In this document: positions 25,962-40,400 of the stretch, piece by piece
Position numbering within the stretch: the first letter of the stretch is position 1
Layout: the number at the start of each line of letters is the position of its first letter
Source: Xiphophorus maculatus
Taxonomy: Eukaryota > Chordata > Actinopteri > Cyprinodontiformes > Poeciliidae
Direction of reading: 5' to 3'
DNA: 64,000 nt
Assembly (NCBI RefSeq): GCF_002775205.1
Contig: NC_036460.1
Span: 20,106,751-20,170,750 of the forward strand
Notes under the pieces: model-generated
Told to the model about the DNA's origin: nothing
Seen by the model: only the letters and a program-made list of their open reading frames with translations
Database searches by the model: none
Translations under genes and position numbers: made by a program

Positions 25962-26968
25962 GTAAAAATCGATCTAAGTAAACGTATTAATAACTTAGTC
26001 ACTACACTATAGTCGTCTAAACTAAAATTTCATTTGAAAAAAATGCATTTATTTATGTATGCTTGTGTACATGTATTATCTAGTTAGTTGGTTAGCTATA
26101 CTTCTTTTATCATATATGCTTTTAAAAACACTTTATCTGCTTTATACTTTACAGTAAGCTCAAATTCAGATTCAATGGCAAACTAAAAATATGCAAGTGT
26201 CAATTATGTGCATTTTATTTTTAGTCAAAATATTTTTGAGATGTCCTTTTTCGTGCATAAATAAACAAACAAACAAATAAATAAATAAATAAATACATCT
26301 TTTATTTTGAACTCATGTTCCGGAAGTCTTCAGAATAAATGTGGAGAGCTGACAAGGTCCCAAGTAGAGTATAGTGCCTCTGCAGCGTTGAGAGACGGCG
26401 GGGAGAGAGCAGGGATAGGGACTCTCTGGATCTGGTTTGAGATAAACATCTGTTTTTCTTTGGTGGGGTAAAAAGAAAAAGAAAAAGACGAGAAAAGACA
26501 GAAAGAAAAAGACTTAGACGCGCTTTTAAAAAATAAACAAATACTCCTAAGGCATCGTAGTGGGACTGGATCAAAGTGGGATAGGTGGATGTATCAGAGA
26601 GAAGAAGCGAGAAAGGAGGGGCTTTAAGATCCGAAGCTCTTTGGAAATAACTTCAACAGCGAATGGTAATGAAGGAGAAGGACGCTGGTTTAGGAGGATG
26701 AATCATTTGCGTTCATCTGATTGATTTTATTTGTTGTGGGTGTCTCTGTCACACCTGAGCTCATAAAGCCCACCTCGTTTCAGATATACTAACTGATAAA
26801 TCCATTCATCGCAGGAGGAGTTCCTTGTTTAAAGTTAAATCTAGCCTCCAGGAATAGGTATAACGCCTGATTTCTGTTAAGAAACGTGGAAGCGCTCTGT
26901 CTCACAACAAGCTTCCAGTCTGCTTATCACATTTTCTGACATTCCTTGACAAAAACCGAGAGTGAATC
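24227..26968. other. spacer between aipl1 and trarg1, including the trarg1 5' region
   Basis: No gene is recognised. It includes a (TCTA)n microsatellite (25897-25962), an AAAC/AAAT-type tract (26262-26296), and a GC- and purine-rich stretch (25560-25800). From about 26300 to 26968 the sequence is purine-rich and probably contains the trarg1 promoter and 5' UTR. A 95-codon frame at 25010-25297 (+) was inspected and is unlike any family I know. Confidence 0.45.
25897..25962. repeat. (TCTA)n tetranucleotide microsatellite
   Basis: About 16 uninterrupted TCTA units, 1 kb upstream of trarg1. Confidence 0.95.
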
Positions 26969-28370
26969 ATGGCCATCAACACCGACACCGACTTCCTGAA
27001 GTCCACCTTGGGCAGTGAGGGCGGAGGAGGCGCCCCGCCCGCGGACTTACAGGAGACGGAGAAACTCCTGACGGTGACCACCGAGCCCGGGGGTACCGGG
27101 ATGAAAATGTCCACCTCCTTCACAGCCAACGTGGCCGGGGACAAGGCCCTGGAGGCCGATCAGAACGGCCACAGCGTCGCCATAAGGTCGGGCTCCATCG
27201 GGCAGCTGTCCGCCGCCGGGCCCCTCTCCCCGTCCAGGGCCAGCCTGAGCCGCTCCTCCACCGGGAACGCCACCGTGCCGGAGACCCCCAAGCCCAAGGA
27301 TTACCTCATCCTGGTCATCCTGTCCTGCTTCTGCCCCGTTTGGCCCGTCAGCATCGTCGCCTTGGTGTACTCTGTTATGGTGAGTTGGACTTTTTTTACG
27401 GCCAAAGACTGCCACAGAAAGTAAGCTGAACCTTACTGATCATGGAGTGGCTGACAAATGCTTGGCATTGTTAAGTTTTCATTCAGAAAGTCTTGGAGTT
27501 ACTTTTCAGATTTAAGCTTTTTTATGTGAAAAAAAAATTATTTTAAAAAAAGTTAGAAAAGCTGAGAAAAGTGAGACTGTAATGTTTTCTTTAACACTTT
27601 CACATGCATTACGAACAGCATGTTCAAAATCAGAACATGAAGAAACATTTATTTAGTGCTTTTAATAAACTTGCAGAAATTAAGAAAGAAAAACTGTTCA
27701 GTAGTCTTAGCAAACTGAAACACTTAGTGTATCTGATAAAATGCCATCAGTTTCCACTGAATGATTAACTAACATCTGGTTGTTTGATCACCATTTCTAA
27801 AAAAGCTGCTTCGCTTCTGGGTTGCATGAACGGCTGGCTCAAGATAATTGAACAACATTTTAAAAATGTATCTGTTTTATCTCAGAAACAACATCTTTGA
27901 TGTCAGCCCACAAGTTTATTTAAGGGTTATGGTTTAAAGGTCAGTCTGCCCACCCCATAACATTGGTCTAAGACGTAGTCTGTAAACGAGGTGCTTGTGG
28001 TTTATTGGTGGAAACACCTGTCTCAATGAAAGTTTCCATTCAGCATAATCACATTTAAACACCAAATGTGTTGAAATTGGTGTTTTAAACACATTAAAAC
28101 ACCAATTTCAACACATTTGGTGTTTAAGTTGGTGCTGAAGATGCAGATGTTCTAGGTGTTCCTGGGACTCGTGAGTCGATGAGACAGGACTCCCAAACTC
28201 TGAAACAATCTTCATTTTTTTCTAAATATAACACTTTGAACGTTTAAGTCCCTTCTTATTATTAAGACTTCTTCTTCTTATGTTTCCTTTACTCTTTTTA
28301 GCTATTCATTACATTTTGTCAACTTTCTGTATTGTAGGTGTGTGTGTCTTATTGGTCATGTTTTGATTAG

Positions 28371-28432
<62 letters not shown>

Positions 28433-31400
28433 GAATGAATGAATCTGGCTGAAATAAATAGGTCAGACACTGATGTGCCACCATCTTTCTCATTTCTGTG
28501 GCTTCAGTGCAGTGTTTGACGTTCCAACTCTGTGTCCATAAAAGAACAATTGCAACCTCTTCAGCAAACGTACTTTTAGCAATGGGGCTTTGCCATCCTG
28601 ACTTTTTATTTAATCATCTGACATGCATTTTTATGTTTTATTTATTTATTTATTTAGATTCATCTTTTGTGTTGTGTTCTTTTATATTTAGCAGTGTAGT
28701 TGAGTATCCAGTTGTTTTTTGCACATTTTAATTATGTTTTCCAATCTACCAATGAACTTTCTAAACAAAATACTCAGGTTTTCTTTTTCTGAACAGCAGT
28801 GACGTGCGGTGAGGTTCAAAGCCGGTGAGGCACTGACTGAATCATAATCATATTTACAAATGTAGACCACCTGCATGCTATTGTTTACATGAGGAAATTC
28901 CATGCATGTGGACAAAGCTGGAGGGCTAAAATACTGTTTTTTTTACATGTCATGCACAGCCGCGCTGCCGCCGTAGAATAATTCCATTAACTCAATCAAA
29001 CTTGGACATTTAGACATTATTAATTTCATGCTGTGCTCCACAACAAAGGGAAAAGCCATGGACCTTACCGAGCTCCACCCACAGCCAACCTAGAAAATCC
29101 CACGTGGCCGCAAGTCTCACAAACAAAGCCTCGCGCCGCGTTGTTTCTATGTAAACATGGCGTCTTCCACTTCGACTGATTCTCTGCAGTGTATTTCTGA
29201 CTCTATTAGTGCATCATTTCTACCGGATTTTCACAATATATCAGCTACTACAATGGAGAGAGGTACTAACAAGTTCATGTCATCTTTTTTGGATGAGATC
29301 AAGGTGTTAGAGCCACGCGACGCCTCCAACATTGTGCACGTCACAGCAAAATGTTTTTGCTCGATGAGGAAAACGGCAGATCCACACACCCTCTACATCA
29401 ATATAGCTGTGGACAAGATCACTGACGCCTATTGTTCTTGCAAGGCTGGGTAATTCGGGCATTCATCGTTGTGTAGGTTACTTTTGAAATCAGTGGGTGA
29501 TTCCTGTGGTTTGTTGGCAAATGTTCGAGTGTGCCTAGGCCTGATCCACTGTACTTGGTGCTAGAGTGGCTAACACGAGTAACAGTTTAGTCCAAAACCT
29601 TTTCTGCTAAAATAAAATCTTGTCAGATACAGACACATTGCATATTGATATGTTTAGCTAATATAAGACTGTGTAGCAGACAGGCTTCACGGTGTAGAAG
29701 TTGTATCAGTTCTGCCATTATGCTGTTCTTAGCTAACGGGAAGCGTGTGTTTGTGAGACGACCACGCACGTGACCACGTAGAATGGGCAACAACCAATGA
29801 AAAGCGGCCCCTGTGGTAAGGTCCATTAAAGTACAACTCAAAACCACCTCTTTCTCGCTCTCTGTATCAGCGCAGCTACGCACAGACTCGTTGCCATAGC
29901 AACTGACAACGCAAAAAAAACAACTTTTTTTGTGGGAACAGATATTTCCCACACAAAGAGCAGAACATTCAGTCTGTTGCAGTAGTATGGTTTTAATCTT
30001 TATGTTTATTTTGCGATTATTAATAAGTGATTGTTGTGGTAAAAGGAGAAAACTATAAATATATCGCTGCACTGTATGGCTAGCTCGCTGTTACTGTCTC
30101 TTACTCTGCAGTTGTGGAGTCACAATGTCTGGGATCATGAGCGCCCCCTGCCATGAGGCAGGAGAACTGCCTGCCTCACCTCGAATCTGTTCTCTGCCGT
30201 TTCTGATCGCTCCTCAGCACACGAAACACGTTACACACACAGCTGGTGACAAAAAACACTGTACGTTATATACATAAGCTAAAATCTGGAATTATATTAA
30301 ATGTTTTTTAACCATTTTATTGGCGACATACAGACAGGAGGAACATGCTCTCATTGAATGGCAGCCAGTGCAGTTAGCGAGAGGTTGATTAATCCCAGGT
30401 GAGGCTCAGATCGCTGCTGCCTCACCGGCTTCGCTTCCGAGTATTTGAATGGGAAATTGGGAAAATTCTGCGATTTTGAATAAAAAATAATCAGAACTGG
30501 TTAAGCTAAATGAAAATAGGTACTTTGCAGTACAAACCACAAGGTGAAAATGGCAATATAAATTATCTTATCATTATATATTATTTTTCCATGATGGCAG
30601 GTGAGGCTCTGCCATCATGGCAGGTGTTCATAAAACAAGTAGTGGAAGTAGTGAAGGAGTGTTAATACCTCAGTGCTTGTTCCAATTATTACAGTAAAGA
30701 TCATACAAATCTCAACAGCATGAGTTCAGCATCACCTTAAGTTACCAGTTTAGTTTATTATAATCAGTATATTCCCCTTTTCTCTAGATGTTTTCACTTG
30801 AAATCTCTGCATAATGCAGTCAGTCTTATTTTTTAGAATTACTTTTTATTTAGTAATTGCAGAAGTACCTTTCATGAGGGTCATTTAGGTACACTTCCTT
30901 AGCCATCTCCATTTCGTAAGCTATTGATGGAAAACTGACAAGCTCAATTAGATGTAAATTTCAGGTTTGCAGGTAAAAAATACATCTTGGAACTGATATC
31001 AGTTCATATGACCTACTGATGGATGGATGGATGGATGGATGGATGGATGGATGGATGGATGGATGGATGGATGGATGGATGGGTGGGTGGATGGATGGAT
31101 GGATGGATGGATGGATGGATGGATGGATGGATGGATGGATGGATGCCTTTAGATAGGTACATTTTTCTGTCCTTTTATATTTAACACAGCAATTACAGAT
31201 GCTAATGAATTTAGTAAATCTAGACATATAATCAACTCTTAGATTTTTTCATGGTTTACTTGAAATCATGGAATAAATTGTTATGTATCAGAGGATTTAG
31301 CTATCCAAGCCATTAGCTTTTGCTTCCATGGGAGTCAATAGTCACTCAACATGAAAAGGGAAAACTGAACCAAACACCAATTCCAGTTTTCCTTTTCATT

Positions 31401-34400
31401 CAAGCTTTCTGGATTCCCACAAACATACATTTCACACAGCCCTCCGTAGTAATTCTGTCATGTCGATATTTGAAGCCGCCGAATAATATCTTTCTTTTTA
31501 CTTCTCTTACTGTGGTAAAGCCAAATTCAGATGCATGGAAGAACAGAGCAAAATCAATGGAGGAAACCCATTAGTTCCTTAATGTCACTCATGTGGCCAC
31601 TACACACTAAAGTAATATTAGGCAGTATACATTGTATTTCCCCAAGCCGCCATCACAGACCTACTGACATTCACAAGTCGGCTTCATGGGGAAAGTACTG
31701 AGAAGGAGAAGCTTTGACAGAGGGCAAGAAGAAGGAAAAGTGAAGGAGGTAGAAACTGGAGATGGTCGCTAACTCAATAGATGGTGAGAGAAGGCAATTT
31801 AGTTTCTCTGCAGAGGGCAGATTGCTGCAGTTAGCCAGCTCTGTGGCTGCCATCAGCATCCTCTCTCTTTTCTGGGGGAATGAGAAAGGAGATACAGGCT
31901 TCCCAAGGAAGATCAAAACATCAAGGGCAGATGGGTGTGAGAGAGACAGCAAATGGCCATAAAGTAGTTCCTATCACTTGATTAGAAAAAAAAACTGACT
32001 GAGAAATTGCACTGATGTCAGATATAAGTGCAAGTGAGTCAGAGCAGGATAACAGAGCATCCATTGTGATCAAATGAACAGTAATGTGGCCGATACCACA
32101 AGATAAAGCCTTATAATGTAAGTTCACCGCTTTGTTTTAAAATTCCCATGGCTGAAGGGTAACAGATACCTCTGACAGAGAAACATTCTAATAGTAGCAA
32201 TGATCGGAAGTCAAAGGAACGTGTCTGGACTCTGAAAAAGTCAAAAACAGAATAACAAATGAAGAACCAGGTGCATTTAAAGAGCTGACTTGATTTGAAA
32301 TGCTCTGCTAGTGCAATGAGCAGCTTTGGATCCTGCTTAAAGTCATGCTAAGAGGTTTTCTGTTGCATTAAAGGTAGATAATTACAGATGAAATTAGATT
32401 CTTATGTACGCTTTTTAAAAGGACACAAATCCCTTTGTTTATTCCACAAATTGACGTTAACACACACTAAACTTTTCCTTTTTAGGTCAGCTAGGTATAT
32501 CAAAATCAATTCTAATTATTTAGCATTATTGTTTGCTGAATCCCATAATAGTGAGAGACTTAAAAAATGTTTTCCAACTTTCTTAAACGTTTACACCCAC
32601 ACATTAGAGTCCTGTCATTTCCTTCAAATAAAAACCAATAGAGCCAAAAGAATTCCTGAAATAAAAATTATAATGAGGATAAAAAAAACACTATTGTTTA
32701 GAATAATTGGAACATTAATTAATTAATTAATTAATTAATTAATTAATTAACATTTGACAAAACATAGTGTTTGTTACTTGTTTCATTATTGGTTATTGCT
32801 TGTTTTTATCAAGTAAAGCATTTTGATCTGCTTTACTTGTTGCTGATTCATGTGCTCTACAAATACATTTGGCCTGGCAGAGGAAAATATTACATTTGTT
32901 TAAAACTTAAGTAAGTTTTTTTTAATGAATTTTAATTCATCGTGTTATTTTTTTTATAATATCCACCCAGTTGTATCAAACTAGTCTTCTGCAAAGCTCA
33001 TCAATCTTGCAGGTTTTCACCAGTATAATGGTCTTATCAGCATTAACGTGAGCTGGTAAGGGAGGGACTTTTCTTTCATTGCCAGGTTTATTGTATTGAC
33101 TCACAGACTCATTAACAGCTTATTAATTTTAATGGCGGAATATGAGTAAGCATAATCAAAGTACTTACTAAATAGGGAGTAAGTTTAAACATTTAGTTTC
33201 AAGGAAACCAACAAAAACAAACATGGTTGAATTTCAGTGTTTTTCAGAAATTAATCTGAAAGAAATTGAAAGGAAAGAAATGTAAATGCTGGTTTCTTTT
33301 AAAGCAGGGGTGTCAAACTCCAGTCCTCGAGGGCCGCTGTCCTGCAGTTTTTAAATGTGCCACAGGTACAAAACACTGGAATGAAATGGCTTAATAACCT
33401 CCTTCTTGTGTAGATCAGTTCTCCAGAGCCTTAATGACTTAATTATTCTATTCAGCTGTGGTGCAGCAGATTCTCATCTAAAAGTTGCAGGACACCGGCC
33501 CTTGAGGACTGGAGTTTGACATTTGTGTTTTAAAGTGACATTCTAGATTCCTGAAAGATGCTCTGGTGCAGAAAGCTAAGCCTGGGAGACGTGCAGCCAA
33601 TTACAGGGATATGAGAGGCAGAGGTGATAGGTTTTCTTTTTTCTTTTACAGCCAAGACTAAGCCATCCCGATAATGTAAATGTCTAAACTACAGCAGGAT
33701 TACTGCATGCTCTGCAGATCTGCCTGTGAAATATGGACTTGCATATGTTGCGCCAGAGGAATGAGTGTGTTTGTGCACAATGCATGTGTGGGTAGGTAAA
33801 TGACTTCTTATTAGCAGTCGCAAAATGGCAGCTTTGCAAAGCAGCATGTGGTGCAGTTTTTGAGCTCCACAAAGTGAAAAGCCAAATGTAGAAACAAGTT
33901 TCATTATTTTTGTTTTAAGCTTTTATGTATGACGATGTACTCATTCTGTCACAAATAAAAAACAAGATATTTGCATCTACTGTAAATAAAACGTGTAACA
34001 TTTTTTACTGGTTCAGGTCAGGTTGCGTGATTGTGCACACTCTTAACCTCAAACTATCAGTGGGCTCAAAGTAAAGCCACATCTGCTAGATTTAAATGTC
34101 TGTACTTTGTGGTGGAACATTTCGTTACAACGTATTAATAAAATAATCTAAATGCTTATGAACTCTCATCAAATGAACCTTTCTGAGCTACACACATAAG
34201 GCTAGTTGGTGTTTCCTTCCTTCTTTTCTTCCTTCCTTTTAAACTAAACGTAAAGGGACAATAAATTCCTCTAAAATCCTCTGGAATATTTATGCACTAA
34301 ACGGAAAACTAGAATAATGTAACATGTAAACACTTCTGGAGAATAAGTGACATAAATGTGAAGTGATGTGAAAAGTTCAAAGATTACAGAAGTTTAAATA

Positions 34401-37400
34401 AACCCTACTTTATATAAGCTTTTTGTTTACACTGCCTTAGTTTATATTGGTTCATCTGATCTGAAGGTTTTAATGTGTTTTTCAGTACATGTTTCACACA
34501 GGAAGCATATCAGCGGCGCTAGCCTCCAATCTCCATGTCCCATGTACATAAGAATTTGTTTCTACATAAATCACCACCCATTTCAAAAGTGATAACAGTT
34601 TAAAGATTAATAAAATTGTTTGAATAAACGTAAGTTACATTTCTGGGGTTGGGGTAGTTTAAATACAGCAGGAGTCTGCTGGTCTTGGCTTCAGCCTTAG
34701 AAGTAAGTCCATCTGGATATATATTAAATAAGGATGCCAACAGAGAAATCTCCTGCCTCTCAAAATCCCAAACTTTTTTTCTAAAAAAGTTGCATGTTAA
34801 CCTCAGAAGCTAAACCACAGGAGCAAAGTAAATGTACAAGCTTTTTTCAGCAGCTACAAGGCGTCTTACAGCTGCAGCACTAAGAGCAGTGCCTTTACGG
34901 ATCTGACACATTTGATCATCCGACCGTGTTAAGAAGTTTAAAACTTTAATGGTGAGTCTGGTGTAAAAAGGCAGAAGTGAAAAGAAAAAAAACCTCATGT
35001 TAGCAGCTCAGAGATCCTCAAGGCCCAAATAACCAGATAAAAATGTTTTAAACAAAAAAGATTGAAACATTTCTGCTCTACAGGCTCAATTTCTCTATAA
35101 GAACTATCCTTACATTGCAATTCACCATAAACAAAAAAAAACATTATATACCCAATGCAAAATTTATGTCCTATTGTAAAAATATGCAAATAAATCATGT
35201 TTTATACTAAATAATGATTCCACATGGAGATTTATTGTGTGACATTGTCATATAATCAAAAATGGTTTCTTTTGTACGGTGCTCCTTCTCACCAGGCTGC
35301 TGGTAGTTCTTCATTATTCATGATGAGAAACAGAAAAAACCGAGCACTTACTGCCTCACCAGCCTCCACCTTCCTCCGCTTGAACACATGAGAGACTATA
35401 GAGTGTGCTGAGTGTGAACACACAGGGAGAAATCAAGGCATTGTAAGGGCAGGATTTCACATTGTGAAAACCAATATCACCAGTTGTACCTTTATTCTAA
35501 TCAATAAAGATATTAATCACGTAGGAAAACATAGATCCTAAATAAGAATGCTTAGACAAAAGCCTTTCCTTGTTTTTTTCTTTCTGCATTTTGTCATGGC
35601 TGAGAGGAAGTGTTACTGTCTCCATAAATCTTCCTTATTTCATTGACGTGTTTTCTCTAAGCAGGATAAATAAGCAGTTTTTTCTGAAAGAGTCTTGCAT
35701 TGATTCAGGGTGCTGATGCTGCTCTCCTTTGTGATGCGAGTCCAGATCAATACCGGTTCTGCCGGGAGTTTGTACCGTAGCTTCACATCACAGTCATAGA
35801 GGTGAGACACGAGTGTGTCTCTGCATTCAAAGGATGAAAAAAAAAGGAAAACACACACACTGATCTATAAAGTATATACAGTCCTGTTCAAATTCCATAC
35901 TGTAAGAAATGGGTGTAATACATCATTTTCAGGGGTTTTTTTTCACGTTTCATGCGGTATTATTTACATTTCAAATGAAAAACAAAAACACATTTTGGGG
36001 AAAATTTATCAAATAAAACAGTAGCTATTTTTATTTTTGGCCTGTTAACATCTTGACACTTTTTTATCCTGTCAGGTGGACAAAATAGGACACAATGTGA
36101 CAGCTTGTCCATCACAGGGTGCCAAAATGTGAACATATCACATGAAAGTGAACATCATGGTAACATCGTAGGAGCTCAAGTGGAGGACATGCTAAACAAC
36201 TACCAACATACAGAGGTCAAATAGAATAGAATAGAATAGAATAGAATAGAATAGAATAGAATAGAATAGAATAGAATAGAATAGAATAGAATAGAAAGTC
36301 CTCTATTGTCACAAGTCACAGGCAACCAAATAATGTAGATTCACACAATGGTATAATATAAAATATATAAAAACTGAATAAAGAATAAAAATACTGTAGT
36401 TAGTGCAAATTTTCAACATGAATACTGTGCAGTTATTCAAAATAGCTGCTCCGATCCAAAGGAATGTGACAGTGGACAGGTTGATTTAAAAGTGTTCAAA
36501 TTGTGTGTGTATTTGATTATTAAAAGATAGGCTATTAAAAGACAATCCATTCTGAGAGCCGACTGCAAGATGCTAAAAGAAGTTACCAAAAAGCCTAAAA
36601 TATCATCACAGGACCTACAGCAGGTTCTTGGATGTGTGTTGCATCTACAATCAGAAAGAGGAACCCTTTGGTCTCTAAGAAAACTTGAAGGTCAATTTGT
36701 CAATGTTAATGCAGAAAAAGACTAGGAATTTTGACCTAATGTTCTTTACATAGATGACTAAAACTGAATAATTTGGACACCAGAACAGAGAATGTGTTTG
36801 GCATAAACCAAATATATCACTGCAGGGTGACGCAGGGAAGGTTTCCATGATTTTGAAACCTCAGAGCCTGCATCAGAGGCTGTATGTTGGAAATGTTGAC
36901 CCAGCTTTAAAAAAATAAATAAAACTGAAGCAGAACTGAAATCTGCGACATGACAATGACCTAAAACATTCTATTAAATCCACTAAGAACTGTATGAGAA
37001 TTAAGAAGTAGAAAGCTTTGGGAGTGTTTCCTCCAATTGCTAGTTGCACTTTAATGTGACCATTGCATTTTTTTTGTACCCTTCTCCTGACTGCTTCTTC
37101 TGAGCAACGAGGTCATTTTAATTATTTGTTACAACTCAGCAAACTGTGGCTTTAGATAAAAGATGCGAACATTTGACGAAAATCTCACTGGGACAACTGA
37201 TATTTATTTCAGCATCATCGGACTCACTATTGTTGATAGCAAGAAGAAAACTGAAGGCTTTAATAGAATTGAAAGGTGTTCAAATAAAGCATGTGCAAAA
37301 CAATGGCAAATTTACAAATTTTAATTGAAAATAGCTGAAGGCATAAACACCGGTCAGCATTTCCAGTGCAGTGATTTATGGTGGCTTGCCAGCATCGTCA

Positions 37401-40400
37401 GACTGGTGGAAACCCCCACCTCCAGAGACCTGCAGGAGCTGCTTCATCAAGCCCTTTTATCTCTCTGTCCTTCTGCAGTGTAATCCTATCTAACACTGAG
37501 CCAATCCCAGCTCTGTAGACTCAAGTGTCAATTAACTGGAGAGAGACAACACTCACACTGCTGAGTGTCATTAAGAAAGGAAAGCAAAAAAAAAGTTTCT
37601 TCTTCAAATGAAAGAGGCAAAGACGAAACATGCATTACTGTTCAACCAGTGTTTTAATAGCACTTTATCTTTGAAATTGACTTACAAAAAAAAAAAAAAT
37701 GCATAATTTAATAAAGATGAGGGGGAGGAACAGCTCTGTTTCCTGATGTGTTGCAAAGACAAGCCTGCATGAACAGCTCCTAAGATTTGATCAGAGAAGT
37801 CTTCTCGTGAAAGCTCTGAAATGTGACATTTCATGTTTAATTTAACCTCATGACTTTGCTCTGGTGTCTGGTGCTTCAAGTGTCTAAATGTTAAAATGAC
37901 ACTTTTCTGTTGTTATTAACCCCAAAAGTTGTTGCCCACTAGAGTCCATTTTAATGCGCATTACCTAAATTGGCTTTTAGTTGTTGTTGAAGGAAAGAGA
38001 CGTAAAAGGACTGGATTGTGCAAAGTGAAATGGTTCATGATGCGGGATGAACCATTCCACGTCATGATTGCTACCTTGTGAAATGTTATAAAAGTGTATG
38101 ATCTGTCCTGACTGTAGAAAGTATTAACAGCAGTGATGCTAATTAATGAAACATACATGATTTTGTGCAAAAATGACACCAGATTCAAGATTCAGATTGC
38201 AAAAAAAAGAATTGATTTACTCCACAGCGACGGTGGTAAGAGTTCGCCCTGCAATCAGTGAGTTGCCGGTTTGATTCCCTCTCTCTCTCGTTGTGTCTTT
38301 CTGTCTGACTGCCCCAGGGCAGCTGTGGCTACAATCCTGTAGCTTGCCACCATCAGCATGTGAATGGAAATGACTGATTTCATTGTAAATTGATACATAA
38401 GTTTTATTTCATAAGGCTTTTTATACATCTTCACTGGGGCTGCCAGTAAATCTGCAGTGACAGTATTTTTTATGATTTTCTTTCATTTCTTCTATCATTA
38501 TGATTTTCTTTTTATTTTCAATGGTTTTTTTTTTTTTTTTTTACTATTTTCATAATTTCAGAATATTTCAAACAGAAAAAGTCAATTTTATGTGAATTTA
38601 ATGTTGATTTAATAGTAAGTTACAGGGTTTCCTATCAATAGATGAAAAACATTACCAAAAACACTTGTGACTGAATATGTGCATACATTTACGAGTGACA
38701 TGAGCATAAATGAGATTACTAGTAATGCATTTCTGGTATTTGAAATGAACATGGTATTCCTGAGTCTCAAGCACAAGAAACTAGCAGACGATACAATAAG
38801 AAGAAAAGAAAGGCAGAGAAATTACGCATGCAAGCTTTTCTGTTTTAAGACTCCCAAATGAAACTGCAGAGCGAGGACTTGAGGTTTCCCATTCATCATG
38901 TCTCACAAGCACACACATAAATCACCCTGTCTCTATGTCTGTGGTGAAAATAAAGCGATATACATACAGCATAAAAATGAATTACAGCACCTTCGCAGTG
39001 TTGTGCTCTCTTCTGTTCCGATTGGCTCTGCGAGGCACAATCCTCCATCAATCCCGAAATGCCAATCTGAAAAAGACCATTTCACCAGTGACAGCTGGGA
39101 ATAATTTTTTATTGGCATTGTGCCCTAAAGGGCTGTAGAGGAATTAAGCAGCTCAACAGTGTTGCACTGTAGGACCGCCATTTTCTCTTGTTCTCTAAAG
39201 ATGGAAATCAACTTGATTAATACTTTAATGTGAAACTATTGAAGAGAAGGTGTAGTTAAGCTGGAACATTCCCTGGATTTTACATAGTTTCTTGTAAACT
39301 CTATGTGATTTAGCTTATCGAAAGATTCCAACATGTAAACAAAATGTGTGCAGCATCTAGGAAATGCATGAATAATCCTTCCATGTAGGGGTGCACTGAT
39401 TGCAGTTTTCTGGCCGATCAGAGATCATCGATCTTTAAAAAGCCTGACCTGTTGATTCCAGTTTTGGCCGATACCGATTTTTTTCACCTGAAATGTTGCT
39501 AAATATAGCGAGTAATTCATCAATTGGTAATAGTGGGGTGACTGTTTACTGTGAAGGTGTAGACATGACCTTGTGGGTGGGTCTGTCAGTCAAACTTTGC
39601 TCTTAGCAAAGCAACAGAGAACAGTGGCTGATTTTTATTCCTTTGGTAGATAAAAAAGATCAGTCTCACATGTAAGTATTGGCCGATCACCGATCACCTT
39701 GGCCGATTTATTGATGCACTCCCACTACCAAGACAGATGGTAATGACATCATCATGCAGTGCAGACGTGTTTTTAAATAGAGTCAGACTTGATATGCAGA
39801 TGGTTGGAACTGAACACAAGGAGATCCTAGAAGAAAACTTGTGCCAGAACAACAGTGGTACAGATTAGATTTGGATATTCGTGTGTTAAAATGACTCAAA
39901 GTTAAGCCTCAAATATACACACAGAAACTCTTTATCCAATCCATTCAGTCTTTTTTTAGTTCTTTATGTTTTGTTTTGTTTTCATATTTCATTTGTTCTT
40001 AAACTTTCGTGTCAACAACCAGATTAATAAATCAAGGATATTGTTGGATTGTTTAAAACTCAGTTCTGCTCTTAAGTTTTTTCTTTTGTGTGTTCCAGTC
40101 CAGAAACAGTCTTCAGAACGGGGATGTGGACGGGGCCAGGAGGCTGGGTCGACTGGCTCGCCTGCTGAGCATCGTCTCCATTTTCCTGGGACTGCTCATC
40201 ATCGTCGTCTACACCACAGTTCACTTTTCAGGTACACAAACATCGCTGACCAGATATTTCAGAGTTTAACAACACTCCAACACAGTCTAATCATTGCATG
40301 AGATTCACTTAATACAATTTAAAGACACCAATAAGTAACACTTTTTCTATGTAGACGAGCCCATTAAATTAATCTCTAGTTCCCACGATGAGAAAGTATA

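Larger units (their letters stand above)
28797..30622 (+). mobile_element. internally deleted DNA transposon with one remaining SWIM-protein exon
   Basis: The left part starts near CAGTGACGTGCGGTGAGGTT and the right part carries CCTCACCGGCTTCGC- and GGTGAGGCTCTGCC-type motifs, which I associate with a dispersed fish DNA transposon. Between them, 29157-29453 is open for 98 codons and ends AYCSCKAG at a potential donor (GG/GTAATT), the first half of a SWIM-type zinc finger (CxC...). Teleost transposon proteins pairing SWIM and YqaJ nuclease domains, as in ISL2EU-like elements, are the nearest match I can think of. The later exons are missing. Ends and family are tentative. Confidence 0.45.
27380..40098 (+). 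other. trarg1 intron 1 (12.7 kb)
   Basis: It begins GTGAGTTGG and ends TGTTCCAG. Apart from the repeats listed separately I see no exon in it. Much of its length is built of transposon and microsatellite sequence. Confidence 0.85.

Noticed and set aside
27047-27415. 122-codon frame on the minus strand, Gly-rich
   Set aside because: Antisense shadow of the GC-rich trarg1 exon 1.
29623-30072. 149-codon minus-strand frame within the transposon relic
   Set aside because: Opposite to the element's coding direction and without recognisable domain.
30961-31227. 88-codon minus-strand frame with many HPSI repeats
   Set aside because: Translation of the (GGAT)n microsatellite.
38222-38300. tRNA gene suggested by A- and B-box motifs
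   Set aside because: The flanking stems do not pair well and the sequence continues into a SINE body; a SINE head is the better reading.
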